Origin: Peribacillus simplex | GTDB taxonomy: Bacteria > Bacillota > Bacilli > Bacillales > DSM-1321 | Direction of reading: 5' to 3' | Assembly: GCF_900156045.1 (NCBI RefSeq) | Contig: NZ_FTMX01000002.1 | Span: 372,001-436,000 of the forward strand | Length of the DNA stretch: 64,000 nt | Shown: positions 43,702-52,503 of the stretch, piece after piece | Position numbering within the stretch: the first letter of the stretch is position 1 | How the letters are laid out: each line of letters begins with the position of its first letter | Program-made: the position numbers and the translations under genes | Notes under the pieces: generated by a model | Database searches by the model: none | What the model saw: only the letters and a program-made list of their open reading frames with translations | Told to the model about the DNA's origin: nothing

Positions 43702-44823
43702 TCACTCCGCAACCGGGAGCCAACCTTTTATCCCGATCAACTTTTCCCAAAGCGGATCTGGAATGACCAGTTCATCCTGATCTTTTTTTGAGAGGGTAGT
43801 CCGTATTTCCGCTTCTTTTCCAGACCTGATTTTTTCAATCCAATGCGGTTCCATAAGAAGCTCACGGCCAAGGGCGATAAAAGGGACACCCGTTTCCATT
43901 GCTTCCGCAACTTCATCAGGTGTATGCAGTGACCCTACACCGACCACAGGGATACGATTACCTACTTTATCGTAAATTTTAACGATGCGCGACTTTGTCC
44001 TATCACTCTCACGGAATGAGCCATTCCAGAAGTGACCTACAGATATATGTAGATAATCCAGGTTTTGATTGGCTAGTCTGTCAACGAATTGGATTGTATC
44101 ATCTAAAGTGATTCCAGGATTGCTGCCTTCTTCAGGAGAAAGGCGGTAGCCGATGATAAACGGCTTTTTCGCATGCTCGGCAACCGTTTTCTCGACTTCA
44201 TTCACAATGGTAAGCGGGAAAATCAATCGTTGTCCCAGTGTTCCACCCCAGTTATCCGTACGACGGTTCGAGTGTGGCGAGAAGAATTGTTGAAGCAAGT
44301 ACGTATTGGCACCATGGATTTCCACACCATCAAACCCTGCTTCGATGGCCCTTCTTGTTGCTTCGCCAAATGCCTTAATGACGTATTGTATCTCGTCTTC
44401 ACTCATTTCCCGCGGTACAGGTGCTTCCTCGTTGGATGCAATGGCACTTGCAGAAACAGGTTGGTTATCAGGCAATAATTCCGGCGGACTTTGACGGCCT
44501 CCATGATATATTTGCAGAATCGCTTTGGAACCATTGGATTGGATCGTTTCGGCTAGTTTTCTCAAGGATGGGATAAAGGAATCGTCATCTGCACTAAGCT
44601 GGCCCGGGAATCCCTTCCCTCCAGCAGATACATAGGCACATGCCGTGACCACCGCACCTACACCAGCCGAGCGCTCAGCGTAATAGGCCAGTTCATCATC
44701 GGTTACAACGCCTTGATCATCCGAAGAATAAGTGGTCATAGGAGCCATCATGATACGATTTTTCACTTCTACCCCAGATGGAAATTTATATGGTTGAAAG
44801 ATCTTTTCGTATTTTTGATTCAT
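43702..44823 (-). CDS. yqiG: Old Yellow Enzyme-family NADH:flavin oxidoreductase (YqiG-like)
   Basis: A 373-residue FMN TIM-barrel enzyme. It has MMAPMTTYSSDDQGVVTDDELAYYAERSAG, QIYHGGRQSPPELL, the substrate-binding GFDGVEIHGANTYLLQQFFSPHSNRRTD (H and N pair) and FIALGRELLMEPHW for the FMN phosphate. Size and sequence match B. subtilis YqiG. It reduces activated C=C bonds with NAD(P)H; the natural substrate is unknown. AGGGGGAGGATTGGC precedes the ATG. It is 21 bases downstream of the HesB-like gene, forming an operon. Confidence 0.87.
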   Translation of the reverse strand: MNQKYEKIFQPYKFPSGVEVKNRIMMAPMTTYSSDDQGVVTDDELAYYAERSAGVGAVVTACAYVSAGGKGFPGQLSADDDSFIPSLRKLAETIQSNGSKAILQIYHGGRQSPPELLPDNQPVSASAIASNEEAPVPREMSEDEIQYVIKAFGEATRRAIEAGFDGVEIHGANTYLLQQFFSPHSNRRTDNWGGTLGQRLIFPLTIVNEVEKTVAEHAKKPFIIGYRLSPEEGSNPGITLDDTIQFVDRLANQNLDYLHISVGHFWNGSFRESDRTKSRIVKIYDKVGNRIPVVGVGSLHTPDEVAEAMETGVPFIALGRELLMEPHWIEKIRSGKEAEIRTTLSKKDQDELVIPDPLWEKLIGIKGWLPVAE

Positions 44824-44844
44824 GCCAATCCTCCCCCTTTACTC

Positions 44845-45153
44845 TTAGTGGTGATGATGTCCGTGCGGTTCTTTAGAAGGGTTCGTGATTTCAAAGCCTT
44901 CTTCAGGTACATAAAAATATTTAATCCAGACACCATCCAGAAATTCTTCACGTGAATCAAGTAAAATATCGATATCTTTACCTGTTTTGACGATTTCATC
45001 ATGTTCTGCCGGTATATCTAGTTTCATGTCATAATGGGCATGATCGCCATGCATATGGGTGATATATACACGAATCATTTTCCCTTCAGCTTCTTCAGTG
45101 CTCAGCATTTTTTGTAAGACCTTTGCTGCATTACGATTAATTTTGCATTTCAT
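44845..45153 (-). CDS. HesB/IscA-fold protein lacking the cluster cysteines, with His-rich tail
   Basis: A 102-residue protein starting MKCKINRNAAKVLQKML, with MIRVYITHMHGDHAHYDMKLD and DIDILLDSREEFLDGVWIKYFY and ending in PHGHHHH. The layout is that of the HesB/IscA (Fe-S biosynthesis) domain family, but the conserved C-x-C pair near the C-terminus is absent and histidines are abundant. It may bind metal. The start at 45153 is preceded by GGAGGAATGGAC. It is co-transcribed with the Old Yellow Enzyme gene. Family assignment is moderate. Confidence 0.65.
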   Translation of the reverse strand: MKCKINRNAAKVLQKMLSTEEAEGKMIRVYITHMHGDHAHYDMKLDIPAEHDEIVKTGKDIDILLDSREEFLDGVWIKYFYVPEEGFEITNPSKEPHGHHHH

Positions 45154-45262
45154 GTCCATTCCTCCAACAATAAAATTATCCCTGTACTGAATTCTACCCA
45201 ATTACGGGTTATCAGTAACATCCATTTTTACCCTTCCTTATTGGCCATGTCCACTCAAATGC

Positions 45263-46252
45263 TTATAAGCGGTCTGAAGGAAAGACGATGCCGATTTGCT
45301 TTCTTGCTTCATCCATGATTTCCATAGTCAATAGTGAATTCGAATATGAATTTATATCGGACTCCGTTTTCCCCTGCTGTATCAATTCAACAAACTCTTT
45401 CGCTTCATAATACATTGTAGGCATATCCTGTTTAACCGAAATATTTTCAGTGGTTCCATCCCGATACTGAATATCAACCGCTTGCGGTCCTGAAATTTTC
45501 TGAATGATGATGCTTCCATCTTCACCTTGAATTTCCGAAGGCAAATTGGATTCAGTAATCTTGGAGAACATGACGACTGCCTCCATTTCATCATAGGAAA
45601 GCAGAATCGTACCCTGCCCATCGACTCCTGATTCAAGCATCGTTCCTGATGCCTGTACCTTATTTGGTTTACCGAACAGAACAACAAGCGGATAGAGTAC
45701 GTAAATACCAAGATCCATTAAAGAGCCACTGGAGAATTCAGGATTGAATGCATTCAGCACAGTGCCTTGTTTATACGAATCATATCGAGATGAATATTGA
45801 CAAAAGCTTCCCGAGAAACGCCGTACCTTCCCGATTTTATCCAGATTTCCCTTTATACTTTCAAAATTCGGCATGATGGTCGATTTCATCGCTTCCATCA
45901 ATAGAACATCATTTTGTTTTGCAGCCTCAATCATTTCCCTTACTTCTTCCGCATTTGAAGCCATTGGTTTTTCACATAATACATGTTTTTTATTTTGTAA
46001 AAACAACACGGCTTGCCTGCAATGATGAGAATTAGGGCTTGCTATGTATACTGCGTCGATTTCATCACTGGCGGCCATGGCTTCTAAATTCGTAAAAGTC
46101 GTATGTACTTCGTATTTATTGGCAAATTCCTTGGCTTTCTCTTCTGTACGTGAGTACACGGCAGTTAACGATAAATCCTCTACATGCTTTGCAGCCTCCA
46201 AAAATCGTTCCGTGATCCAATTTGTACCTATTATCCCTAATCTTATCAACAT
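45263..46252 (-). CDS. Gfo/Idh/MocA-family NAD(P)-dependent oxidoreductase
   Basis: A 329-residue protein with an N-terminal Rossmann domain (IRLGIIGTNWITERFLEAA) and the dinucleotide/substrate motif HVLCEKPMA typical of the family. The C-terminal domain forms the beta-sheet for dimerisation. Members oxidise or reduce sugars, inositols and related compounds. The start at 46252 follows AAAGGGGATAGA; the frame extends five codons upstream. It is monocistronic and divergent from an SDR gene; the substrate is unknown. Confidence 0.85.
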   Translation of the reverse strand: MLIRLGIIGTNWITERFLEAAKHVEDLSLTAVYSRTEEKAKEFANKYEVHTTFTNLEAMAASDEIDAVYIASPNSHHCRQAVLFLQNKKHVLCEKPMASNAEEVREMIEAAKQNDVLLMEAMKSTIMPNFESIKGNLDKIGKVRRFSGSFCQYSSRYDSYKQGTVLNAFNPEFSSGSLMDLGIYVLYPLVVLFGKPNKVQASGTMLESGVDGQGTILLSYDEMEAVVMFSKITESNLPSEIQGEDGSIIIQKISGPQAVDIQYRDGTTENISVKQDMPTMYYEAKEFVELIQQGKTESDINSYSNSLLTMEIMDEARKQIGIVFPSDRL

Positions 46253-46454
46253 TCTATCCCCTTTCAAGCTAACGTAATCATGTCCTCAATATACAGACAT
46301 TTCACTGAAAAACAAAGTATAATGAACACTCGTAACTGTTTAAATTGGATTTTTTAGGCAATGTTCGTTTATAATTTTTCTATAATACCACTGCCATGAT
46401 GTTTCTACATACTCCCTAACGGGAAAGCAAACTTAAAAGGAGCGTGTGAAGTGT

Positions 46455-47240
46455 ATGACAGAATTAATGAAAAACAAAGTTGCCATCATTACCGGTGGAG
46501 GATCGGGAATTGGCCGGGGTGCCGCACTGAAACTAGCTGAAAACGGCGCGAACATCATCTTTTTTGACCGTACAGTCGAAAATGCCGAAAAAGTGAAGGA
46601 AGAAGTGGAAAACCTTGGTCGAGAGGCTTTAATCATTAAAACGGATGTTTCCAAGGCTGAGCAAGTTGAACATGCCTACAAGACAGCCCATGAACATTTT
46701 GGGAAAATTGATTTTGTATTTGCAAACGCAGGCATTAACGGAGTGATTGCCCCTATAGAAGATATAAAGCCAGAAGATTGGGATCAGACACATACCATCA
46801 ACCTCAAAGGCACCTTTCTCACCATTAAATACGCCATTCCCTACATGAAGGAAACGGGAGGCAGCATCGTAATCAACAGCTCCATCAATGGAAACCGATT
46901 TTTCAAGAATTTTGGTTTTTCCGCTTATAGTTCATCCAAAGCCGGTCAAGTCGCTTTCGGTAAAATGGCTGCACTCGAATTGGCAAGATATAAAATCCGA
47001 GTAAATACCATTTGTCCCGGCTCCATCGATACGAATATTCACGATAATACATTCCCGGAAGATGAAAACTTAAAAAAAATCACGATTCCCATTGAATATC
47101 CGGAAGGCTCTCAGCCCCTGGCGAAGAAAGCGGGGACTACCGAACAAGCTGGTGATCTCGTATTATTTCTAGCATCAGACATGTCTTCCCATATTACGGG
47201 CACGGAAGTTTATATCGATGGAGCAGAATCACTATTATGA
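46455..47240 (+). CDS. Short-chain dehydrogenase/reductase
   Basis: A 261-residue classical SDR. The NAD(P) motif is ITGGGSGIGRGAALKLA, the structural motif is FANAGINGVI, and the catalytic set is S in INSSINGN and YSSSK (Y-x-x-x-K). The C-terminus SHITGTEVYIDGAESLL is typical. An aspartate after the second strand (FFDRTVENAEK) suggests NAD preference. Start choice is uncertain between the GTG at 46446 and the ATG at 46455; I use the latter. The substrate is unknown. Confidence 0.86.
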   Translation: MTELMKNKVAIITGGGSGIGRGAALKLAENGANIIFFDRTVENAEKVKEEVENLGREALIIKTDVSKAEQVEHAYKTAHEHFGKIDFVFANAGINGVIAPIEDIKPEDWDQTHTINLKGTFLTIKYAIPYMKETGGSIVINSSINGNRFFKNFGFSAYSSSKAGQVAFGKMAALELARYKIRVNTICPGSIDTNIHDNTFPEDENLKKITIPIEYPEGSQPLAKKAGTTEQAGDLVLFLASDMSSHITGTEVYIDGAESLL

Positions 47241-47244
47241 TTCA

Positions 47245-47290
47245 AAAAGGAAAAGCTGAAATCCACATCAGGATCTCAGCTTTTCCTTTT
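47245..47290. terminator. Bidirectional terminator between convergent SDR and drug exporter genes
   Basis: AAAAGGAAAAGCTGA (47245-47259) pairs with TCAGCTTTTCCTTTT (47276-47290), a perfect 15-bp stem usable by both genes. Confidence 0.85.
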
Positions 47291-48522
47291 TAAGCAACTC
47301 GCCTTAACCCGCGGCGGGCAAGGAGTAAATAAGCGCACATGGCGATGACATGACAACTTACCATCACAATTCCCATCGGCAAGGGTGACTCACCTGAACC
47401 TAGTCCCACCAAGGGAGCCATTAGTGATCCTAATATGAAGGGAAGCAGGCCAATTAAAGCCGAAGCACTGCCTGCTGTTTTTTTCTGATTTTGCATCGCT
47501 AAAGAAAAACTCGTTGTACCGACTATACCGACGCTGGAGACGGAGAGGAATAAAGCGACCAGGATTCCTGCCAACCCAATTTCGAGAAGGACTGAGGCAA
47601 GAAGTAATATTCCCCCAAACAAAGCTAGACATAGTCCCATTTGTAGCAGTTTTTCTTCTTTAACCTTCCCTGCCAGCTTTCCGGCAACTTGTGAAGCGAT
47701 GATGATCCCAATTCCGTTTATTGCAAAAATCAGACTGAAGACCTGTGGGGAAACCCCATAAATGTTCTGGAGAACAAAAGGCGATCCGGAAATATAAGCG
47801 AACATAGCGGCACTTATGAATCCTTGTGAAAAAGCATAGCCCATAAAAACACGATCTCTCAATAAGTTCCCAAATGTCCTGATAGTATCATTTACCCCAC
47901 CTGCACTTCTGAGATTAGGCGTTAAAGTTTCCTTTATCCCAAAAAATGCGGCCGCAACCATAATGATACTTAATACTGAAATGACAACGAAGACTCCCCG
48001 CCAAGACGTGAACTGCAAAAGTTGACCGCCAAAAACCGGAGCCAATATCGGCGCCGCCCCATTCACCAGCATTAACATGGAGAAGAACTTGGTCAAATCC
48101 GATCCTGAAAAAAGGTCACGAACTATGGCCCTTGAAATGACAATGCCTCCCGCTCCCGCAATACCTTGGATAAAACGTAATAATAAAAGCAATTCAATGG
48201 TGGGAGCAAAAGCGCATAACAGAGAGGAAATGCAATAAATGGATAAAGATATGATTAACGGTGTCCGCCTTCCTTTTGCATCACTTAGCGGCCCTAAATA
48301 AATTTGCCCTAAAGCCAACCCTAACAAGCAGGCCGTCAAACTCAGCTGAGCTAAAGACGTACTGCTTTCCAGATCCTCCGCCAGTGTAGGGAGACCCGGT
48401 AAATACATATCAAGTGACAGTGGTCCAATTGCTGCAAAAGACCCCAGCATAAGAGCCATCAACAGCCTTTTGGATTTAGTCATTTCGTTGCCTGATGATA
48501 TCGTTTCCTTCACTTCAATCAT
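47290..48522 (-). CDS. Bcr/CflA-type multidrug MFS exporter
   Basis: A 410-residue protein with 12 membrane segments of the drug:H+ antiporter-1 family. Motif A-like GQIYLGPLSDAKGRRTPLI lies between segments 2 and 3, and motif C-like GAAPILAPVFGGQLLQF in segment 5 marks an exporter. The start MSLDMYLPGLP region after a charged N-terminus is that of Bcr/CflA proteins, which export bicyclomycin, chloramphenicol or cysteine-type compounds. The start at 48522 follows AGGGTTTACA. The substrate is not known. Confidence 0.83.
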   Translation of the reverse strand: MIEVKETISSGNEMTKSKRLLMALMLGSFAAIGPLSLDMYLPGLPTLAEDLESSTSLAQLSLTACLLGLALGQIYLGPLSDAKGRRTPLIISLSIYCISSLLCAFAPTIELLLLLRFIQGIAGAGGIVISRAIVRDLFSGSDLTKFFSMLMLVNGAAPILAPVFGGQLLQFTSWRGVFVVISVLSIIMVAAAFFGIKETLTPNLRSAGGVNDTIRTFGNLLRDRVFMGYAFSQGFISAAMFAYISGSPFVLQNIYGVSPQVFSLIFAINGIGIIIASQVAGKLAGKVKEEKLLQMGLCLALFGGILLLASVLLEIGLAGILVALFLSVSSVGIVGTTSFSLAMQNQKKTAGSASALIGLLPFILGSLMAPLVGLGSGESPLPMGIVMVSCHVIAMCAYLLLARRGLRRVA

Positions 48523-48543
48523 TGTAAACCCTATCCCTTTCAA

Positions 48544-49059
48544 CTATTTGTTTTTCCTGAATAAAACTCGATTCTCTTTATTTTACAAAAGATCCGGACA
48601 ATTTACGATAAGTTTGCTTGCTTCCCTTGAATTGGATTCTTCCCTCCAGCACTCAATTAAGCACATGCATCAAAACCCTGAATCCTTCTTAAAAGGACAA
48701 ATCATATATCAGGAAATATATTTGAGGATACTGCGAACCAAAGTAAGGCTATAAAAGTTCCAAACAATTCCCCATAAAAAATGACCCCATTTTGGAGTCA
48801 TTTCAGACTGTAGACAAACTAGAAGAAAAGCCAGTTTACCTACAGTTTTTTTCTTTAAAAAATGTGCCAGTTGTTTTCAGAAATCCGCTCCCTTCCACCG
48901 ACCGTTTGCCAAGCCTCATCAAAGCAAGCGCATGGGGGGGTATCGGCTAGCCAGTTATTTGGCAGGAGTGTCGTAAATTTCTACAATTTATTAAGGCAGT
49001 CCTGTTTTAAAATCGTGTAGGGGATTCGGGATGAGGACATTCCGAACCCCATTTCAGGG
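48544..49059. other. Intergenic region with hairpins and a decayed repeat copy
   Basis: About 500 bases with no supported gene. It holds two terminator-like hairpins (48777-48806 on the minus strand; ACTGTAG/CTACAGT with T-run at 48808-48852 on the plus strand), a partial GC-rich repeat around 48878-48950, and an imperfect GGGGTTCGGA hairpin at 49019-49051 just after the hydroxyacid dehydrogenase gene. Confidence 0.55.
48878..48950. repeat. Decayed copy of a GC-rich Bacillus intergenic repeat
   Basis: The segment with AATCCGCTCCCTTCCACCG and GCCAAGCCTCATCAAAGCAA resembles half of the GC-rich palindromic repeat type seen intact at 54383-54510. It is truncated and diverged. Confidence 0.4.
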
Positions 49060-50037
49060 TCATTTTGTTTTATTCAACAATACTAAATTACGCGGAGTAT
49101 CACCAGATAATCCATCCATCAAGTTTTGTACCGCAAGAGCTGCCATCTTCAATCTTGTGGCAATGCTGGCACTCCCGATATGCGGCAGCGTAACGACATT
49201 GGGCAATGTTAGCAGCGGGTGATCCACAGGGACGGGCTCTTCTTCGAATACATCCAATCCAGCCGCCCAAATCTCTCCGTTTTCCAGCGCCTGGTACAAC
49301 GCCTTTTCATCGATAATCCCGCCTCTTGCGGTATTTATGAGCACAGCCGTCCGTTTCATTGATTCCAGTTGCTCCTTGCCAATCATATAAGTGGTTTCCG
49401 GTGTGAGCGGCAGCATGACACAAACGAAATCGGATATTTGGAGCAATTTTTCAAGGGGCTGATATTCAATTCCTAATTCTTTTTCCTGTTCATATTTACG
49501 GCTTCGATTAAAATAAACCAAGTTCATATCAAATCCCTTAGCTCTTTTTGCAAGGGCTTCCCCAATCCTGCCTAATCCGATTATACCAAGCGTTGCGCCG
49601 TGTACATCTTGTCCGGTCAGCTGCATCGGCGACCATGTTTCCCACCTTCCGCTCCTTAAATAATCTTCTGCCTCCATCATCCTTCTTGCCGTTGCAAGCA
49701 GTAAGCCAAAGGTTAAATCAGCTGTCGTTTCCGTTAAAACCCCCGGTGTGTTCGTGACCATGATGCCCCGTTTTGCTGCACTTCGAAGATCAATATTATT
49801 ATGGCCCACTGCCATATTCGCGATGATTTTCAGGTTAGGCGCCCGTTCAATCAGTGACTCATCGATTTGTTCCGTCAATAAGCAAAGCAGCCCCTCGACT
49901 TCTTTTATTTCTTTTTCAAGGACTTCTCTAGGGACCGGTATATCCTCTTGATCCCACATCCTGACATCATAATTCCGACTAAGACCTTCGATGATTTGTT
50001 CCGGTAATTTCCTTGTAATATAAATTTTTGGCTTCAA
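49060..50037 (-). CDS. yvcT: D-isomer 2-hydroxyacid dehydrogenase (YvcT-like glyoxylate/2-ketogluconate reductase)
   Basis: A 325-residue NAD(P)-dependent dehydrogenase. The dinucleotide motif is LGIIGLGRIGEALAKRAKG, the catalytic arginine is in INTARGGIIDEKAL, the glutamate in GLDVFEEEPVP and the histidine in TLPHIGSAS. Length and sequence match B. subtilis YvcT and GRHPR-type reductases acting on glyoxylate, hydroxypyruvate or 2-ketogluconate. Translation starts at TTG 50037, seven bases after AGGAGGG. It is monocistronic. The exact substrate is uncertain. Confidence 0.88.
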   Translation of the reverse strand: MKPKIYITRKLPEQIIEGLSRNYDVRMWDQEDIPVPREVLEKEIKEVEGLLCLLTEQIDESLIERAPNLKIIANMAVGHNNIDLRSAAKRGIMVTNTPGVLTETTADLTFGLLLATARRMMEAEDYLRSGRWETWSPMQLTGQDVHGATLGIIGLGRIGEALAKRAKGFDMNLVYFNRSRKYEQEKELGIEYQPLEKLLQISDFVCVMLPLTPETTYMIGKEQLESMKRTAVLINTARGGIIDEKALYQALENGEIWAAGLDVFEEEPVPVDHPLLTLPNVVTLPHIGSASIATRLKMAALAVQNLMDGLSGDTPRNLVLLNKTK

Positions 50038-50365
50038 ACCATAACCCTCCTATAACATTTCATTCCATGTAACGTATTCTTGCACCATTTTTCACCTTCA
50101 GTTTTCATTACCCAACAATTAATTATAAGAATATTGGCTAAATTACTAGCTTGTTTATTCAATTTTAAAATAAACTAGATAAATAGACCATCCATTTCCA
50201 ATCATTCTACTATTAATTTTCTCGATTACAAGGAGGCTTCAGCTTGACAGGTTCAATTCATTCAACTAATCATAGAATAATAACCCTTTAAATCTATTCG
50301 GTCATTAGTAATGCAGCAATTTTCAAGATGAAGTTTATCTCGATTTAGGAGGATATGGGACGTTC
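50038..50365. other. Divergent promoter region
   Basis: About 330 AT-rich bases between the hydroxyacid dehydrogenase and the MBL hydrolase. No gene or clear RNA element seen. Just before the MBL gene, AGGAGGATATGGGACGTTC puts the ribosome site 13 bases from its ATG, with a four-codon frame (ATGGGACGTTCATGA) overlapping that ATG. Confidence 0.45.
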
Positions 50366-51331
50366 ATGAAAACGAATACAACATTTAAAATTTATCCAAT
50401 CATAGCTCCAAGCGCTTTATCTTTAAAAAGTATAAACTTTTATTTAGTTAAACAGGATGAATCTTTAACATTAGTCGATGCAGGCATGAATGATGACGTC
50501 TGCTGGAATGCCCTTCAGCAAACATTAAACGAAAATGGATTTACCGTTGGAGATATCACGGAAATTTTATTAACCCATCACCATGGAGACCATGTTGGTT
50601 TGGTCAACCGGATTACCGAACTCCATCCGATTCCCGTTTATGCCCATTCTAAATCCATTCCCCGTTTAAAAAGGGACCCTGACTTCTTAAGTATGAGAAT
50701 TGAATTCTATAAGCAGCTTTACATTGAGATGGGCTGTGGTGAACTGGGAGATAAACAAGTGGCTTACCTATTCAACGCGATCGATAATAATAAAGATCAA
50801 AAATTGAATGGTGACATCATCGCAATCACGGAAAAACAATGGCTGAATTTTGAAGTGATCGAATTTCCCGGGCATGCCCCGGATCAAATTGCTTTCCTTG
50901 ACCAGGAAGGGAAACGGCTTCTTGCCGGTGATTTATTGATTGAACATATATCAAGCAATGCCTTGATCGAACCTGATGAAAACGGTAATAGAATGCTGAC
51001 TCTTGTAGATCATATCGATTCATTAAAACGATGTTTAGCATTACAGGTGAATCTCCTCTTTCCTGGTCATGGTAACATCATTGAACAACCTGGTCATCTG
51101 ATTGAAAAAAGACTCAACAGCATAGAGAGAAAATCACAAAAAATCCTGAACTTGATAGAATCCGGAATTTCTACCGGCAATGAACTGGCAAAGGAGTTTT
51201 ACAAACAAAAGTATATAGCGGAATTCCCGCTCGTCATGTCAGAAATAATTGGCCATTTGGATTATTTAGAATATCAGGGGAAGATCACGAAACAACTCGT
51301 TGAAAATGTAGTACATTATCAAGCTAAATGA
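50366..51331 (+). CDS. MBL-fold metallo-hydrolase (YqjP-like)
   Basis: A 321-residue metallo-beta-lactamase-fold protein. The zinc motif is LLTHHHGDHVGLV, followed by FPGHAPDQIAFLD and LLFPGHGNIIE, then a C-terminal helical domain (about 220-321). This two-domain form resembles B. subtilis YqjP and the lactonase-like or LACTB2-like hydrolases. The reaction is not known; nuclease, lactonase and thioesterase activities all occur in the family. It is monocistronic with a strong terminator. Confidence 0.82.
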   Translation: MKTNTTFKIYPIIAPSALSLKSINFYLVKQDESLTLVDAGMNDDVCWNALQQTLNENGFTVGDITEILLTHHHGDHVGLVNRITELHPIPVYAHSKSIPRLKRDPDFLSMRIEFYKQLYIEMGCGELGDKQVAYLFNAIDNNKDQKLNGDIIAITEKQWLNFEVIEFPGHAPDQIAFLDQEGKRLLAGDLLIEHISSNALIEPDENGNRMLTLVDHIDSLKRCLALQVNLLFPGHGNIIEQPGHLIEKRLNSIERKSQKILNLIESGISTGNELAKEFYKQKYIAEFPLVMSEIIGHLDYLEYQGKITKQLVENVVHYQAK

Positions 51332-51337
51332 CATCAA

Positions 51338-51374
51338 AAAAGGCTGGAATCATTAAAGATTTCAGCCTTTTCTT
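51338..51374. terminator. Terminator between convergent MBL hydrolase and methyltransferase genes
   Basis: AAAAGGCTGGAAT (51338-51350) pairs with ATTTCAGCCTTTT (51359-51371), usable on both strands. Confidence 0.8.
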
Positions 51375-51385
51375 GTAGACGGAGT

Positions 51386-52357
51386 CTAGACGCACACTAC
51401 AACCTCTCTGGAAAAAATGCCTTTCCTCGCTACACAGCGATCGGCAATTTCAAATCCTGCTTCTTCAATCATATGATCCATCGTGTCGATCGTTACGACG
51501 ACGACCTTGTCAGCAAAACCTCTGGCATGTTTAAGGATAGCTAGCTGATCTTCCGGCGTCGCATGTGTATATAAATTGTACGGCATATCGATAATCGCTA
51601 CATCATATTTACTGGTGACCTCCGAAATTGGACCTGTAGTTACATCACCTTCTAGTCCGAAATAGGCAATGTTCTCCCTGGAACCGTCGGTAACAAGCGG
51701 GTTGATATCCCGGCCATCAATATTGATCCCCATCGACAGGGCTTCTACCAATACCGTTCCAATTCCGCAGCATGGATCAATTGCCTTCACTCCATCCGGA
51801 TGCGGAACGGCTATGTTGGCAATGGCCCTCGCCACTCTTGTGCTAAGCGCTGTTGAATATTCACGGGGCTTCTTCATATGTTTTAACCAAACCGCTTCAG
51901 GTTTGACATATTTTCCAAAATACCAACGTCCGCCAAGGGTCACGATTCCAAATACCTGATCAGGATTACGCACATCTGCATCCCCCTGAATATGCCAGCC
52001 AATCTCCCGTTCAATTTCTCGCTGTCCATCATAATCTATTTTTGCTTCTTTATTCAAATCATTAATTTTTACGAATAATACTTTGAAAGTCGAATCAGGC
52101 AAATGAATACCTTTTACTTGCTCAACGATTTCGGATATGCTTTCCCCTTCAAACATGACGTCGACCCGCCCTTTTATAAAAGGGCTTCTGCTCGGTTCAA
52201 TTGCTATATCACTTTTCAAAATATTTCCCGAAGTCTCAAAGCCAAAGAACGAGCGCATCTCCATTTTAGATAATGAGCGTTCGTCAGGGCTGCATGTAAA
52301 CGTATATATATATGCCGGTTTGTGGCTATGAATAGTCAATCCATTCCCATCCTTCAT
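51386..52357 (-). CDS. TRM11-family SAM-dependent RNA methyltransferase
   Basis: A 323-residue protein. The C-terminal Rossmann methyltransferase domain has motif I DPCCGIGTVLVEALSMGI and GRDINPLVTDGSRENI, with DVAIIDMPYNLYTHA as the catalytic (D-x-P-Y) motif. The N-terminal part resembles the THUMP-like region of Trm11-type tRNA guanine-N2 methyltransferases. The target RNA is unknown. The first ATG (52357) has no ribosome site; a TTG at 52339 preceded by AAGGATGGG is a possible true start. Confidence 0.75.
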   Translation of the reverse strand: MKDGNGLTIHSHKPAYIYTFTCSPDERSLSKMEMRSFFGFETSGNILKSDIAIEPSRSPFIKGRVDVMFEGESISEIVEQVKGIHLPDSTFKVLFVKINDLNKEAKIDYDGQREIEREIGWHIQGDADVRNPDQVFGIVTLGGRWYFGKYVKPEAVWLKHMKKPREYSTALSTRVARAIANIAVPHPDGVKAIDPCCGIGTVLVEALSMGINIDGRDINPLVTDGSRENIAYFGLEGDVTTGPISEVTSKYDVAIIDMPYNLYTHATPEDQLAILKHARGFADKVVVVTIDTMDHMIEEAGFEIADRCVARKGIFSREVVVCV

Positions 52358-52503
52358 TACTTTAGATTATATCTTTCTATCAAACATAGCTGTAATAGTA
52401 TAGAAAAGCAAATGGAATCGTATAGAAAAAAGCAGGAATGCTTTTCTTTCAACACTCCTGCTGTCATATTTTTCATTGTTCCATCACTAAAGGAAAGGAA
52501 TTA

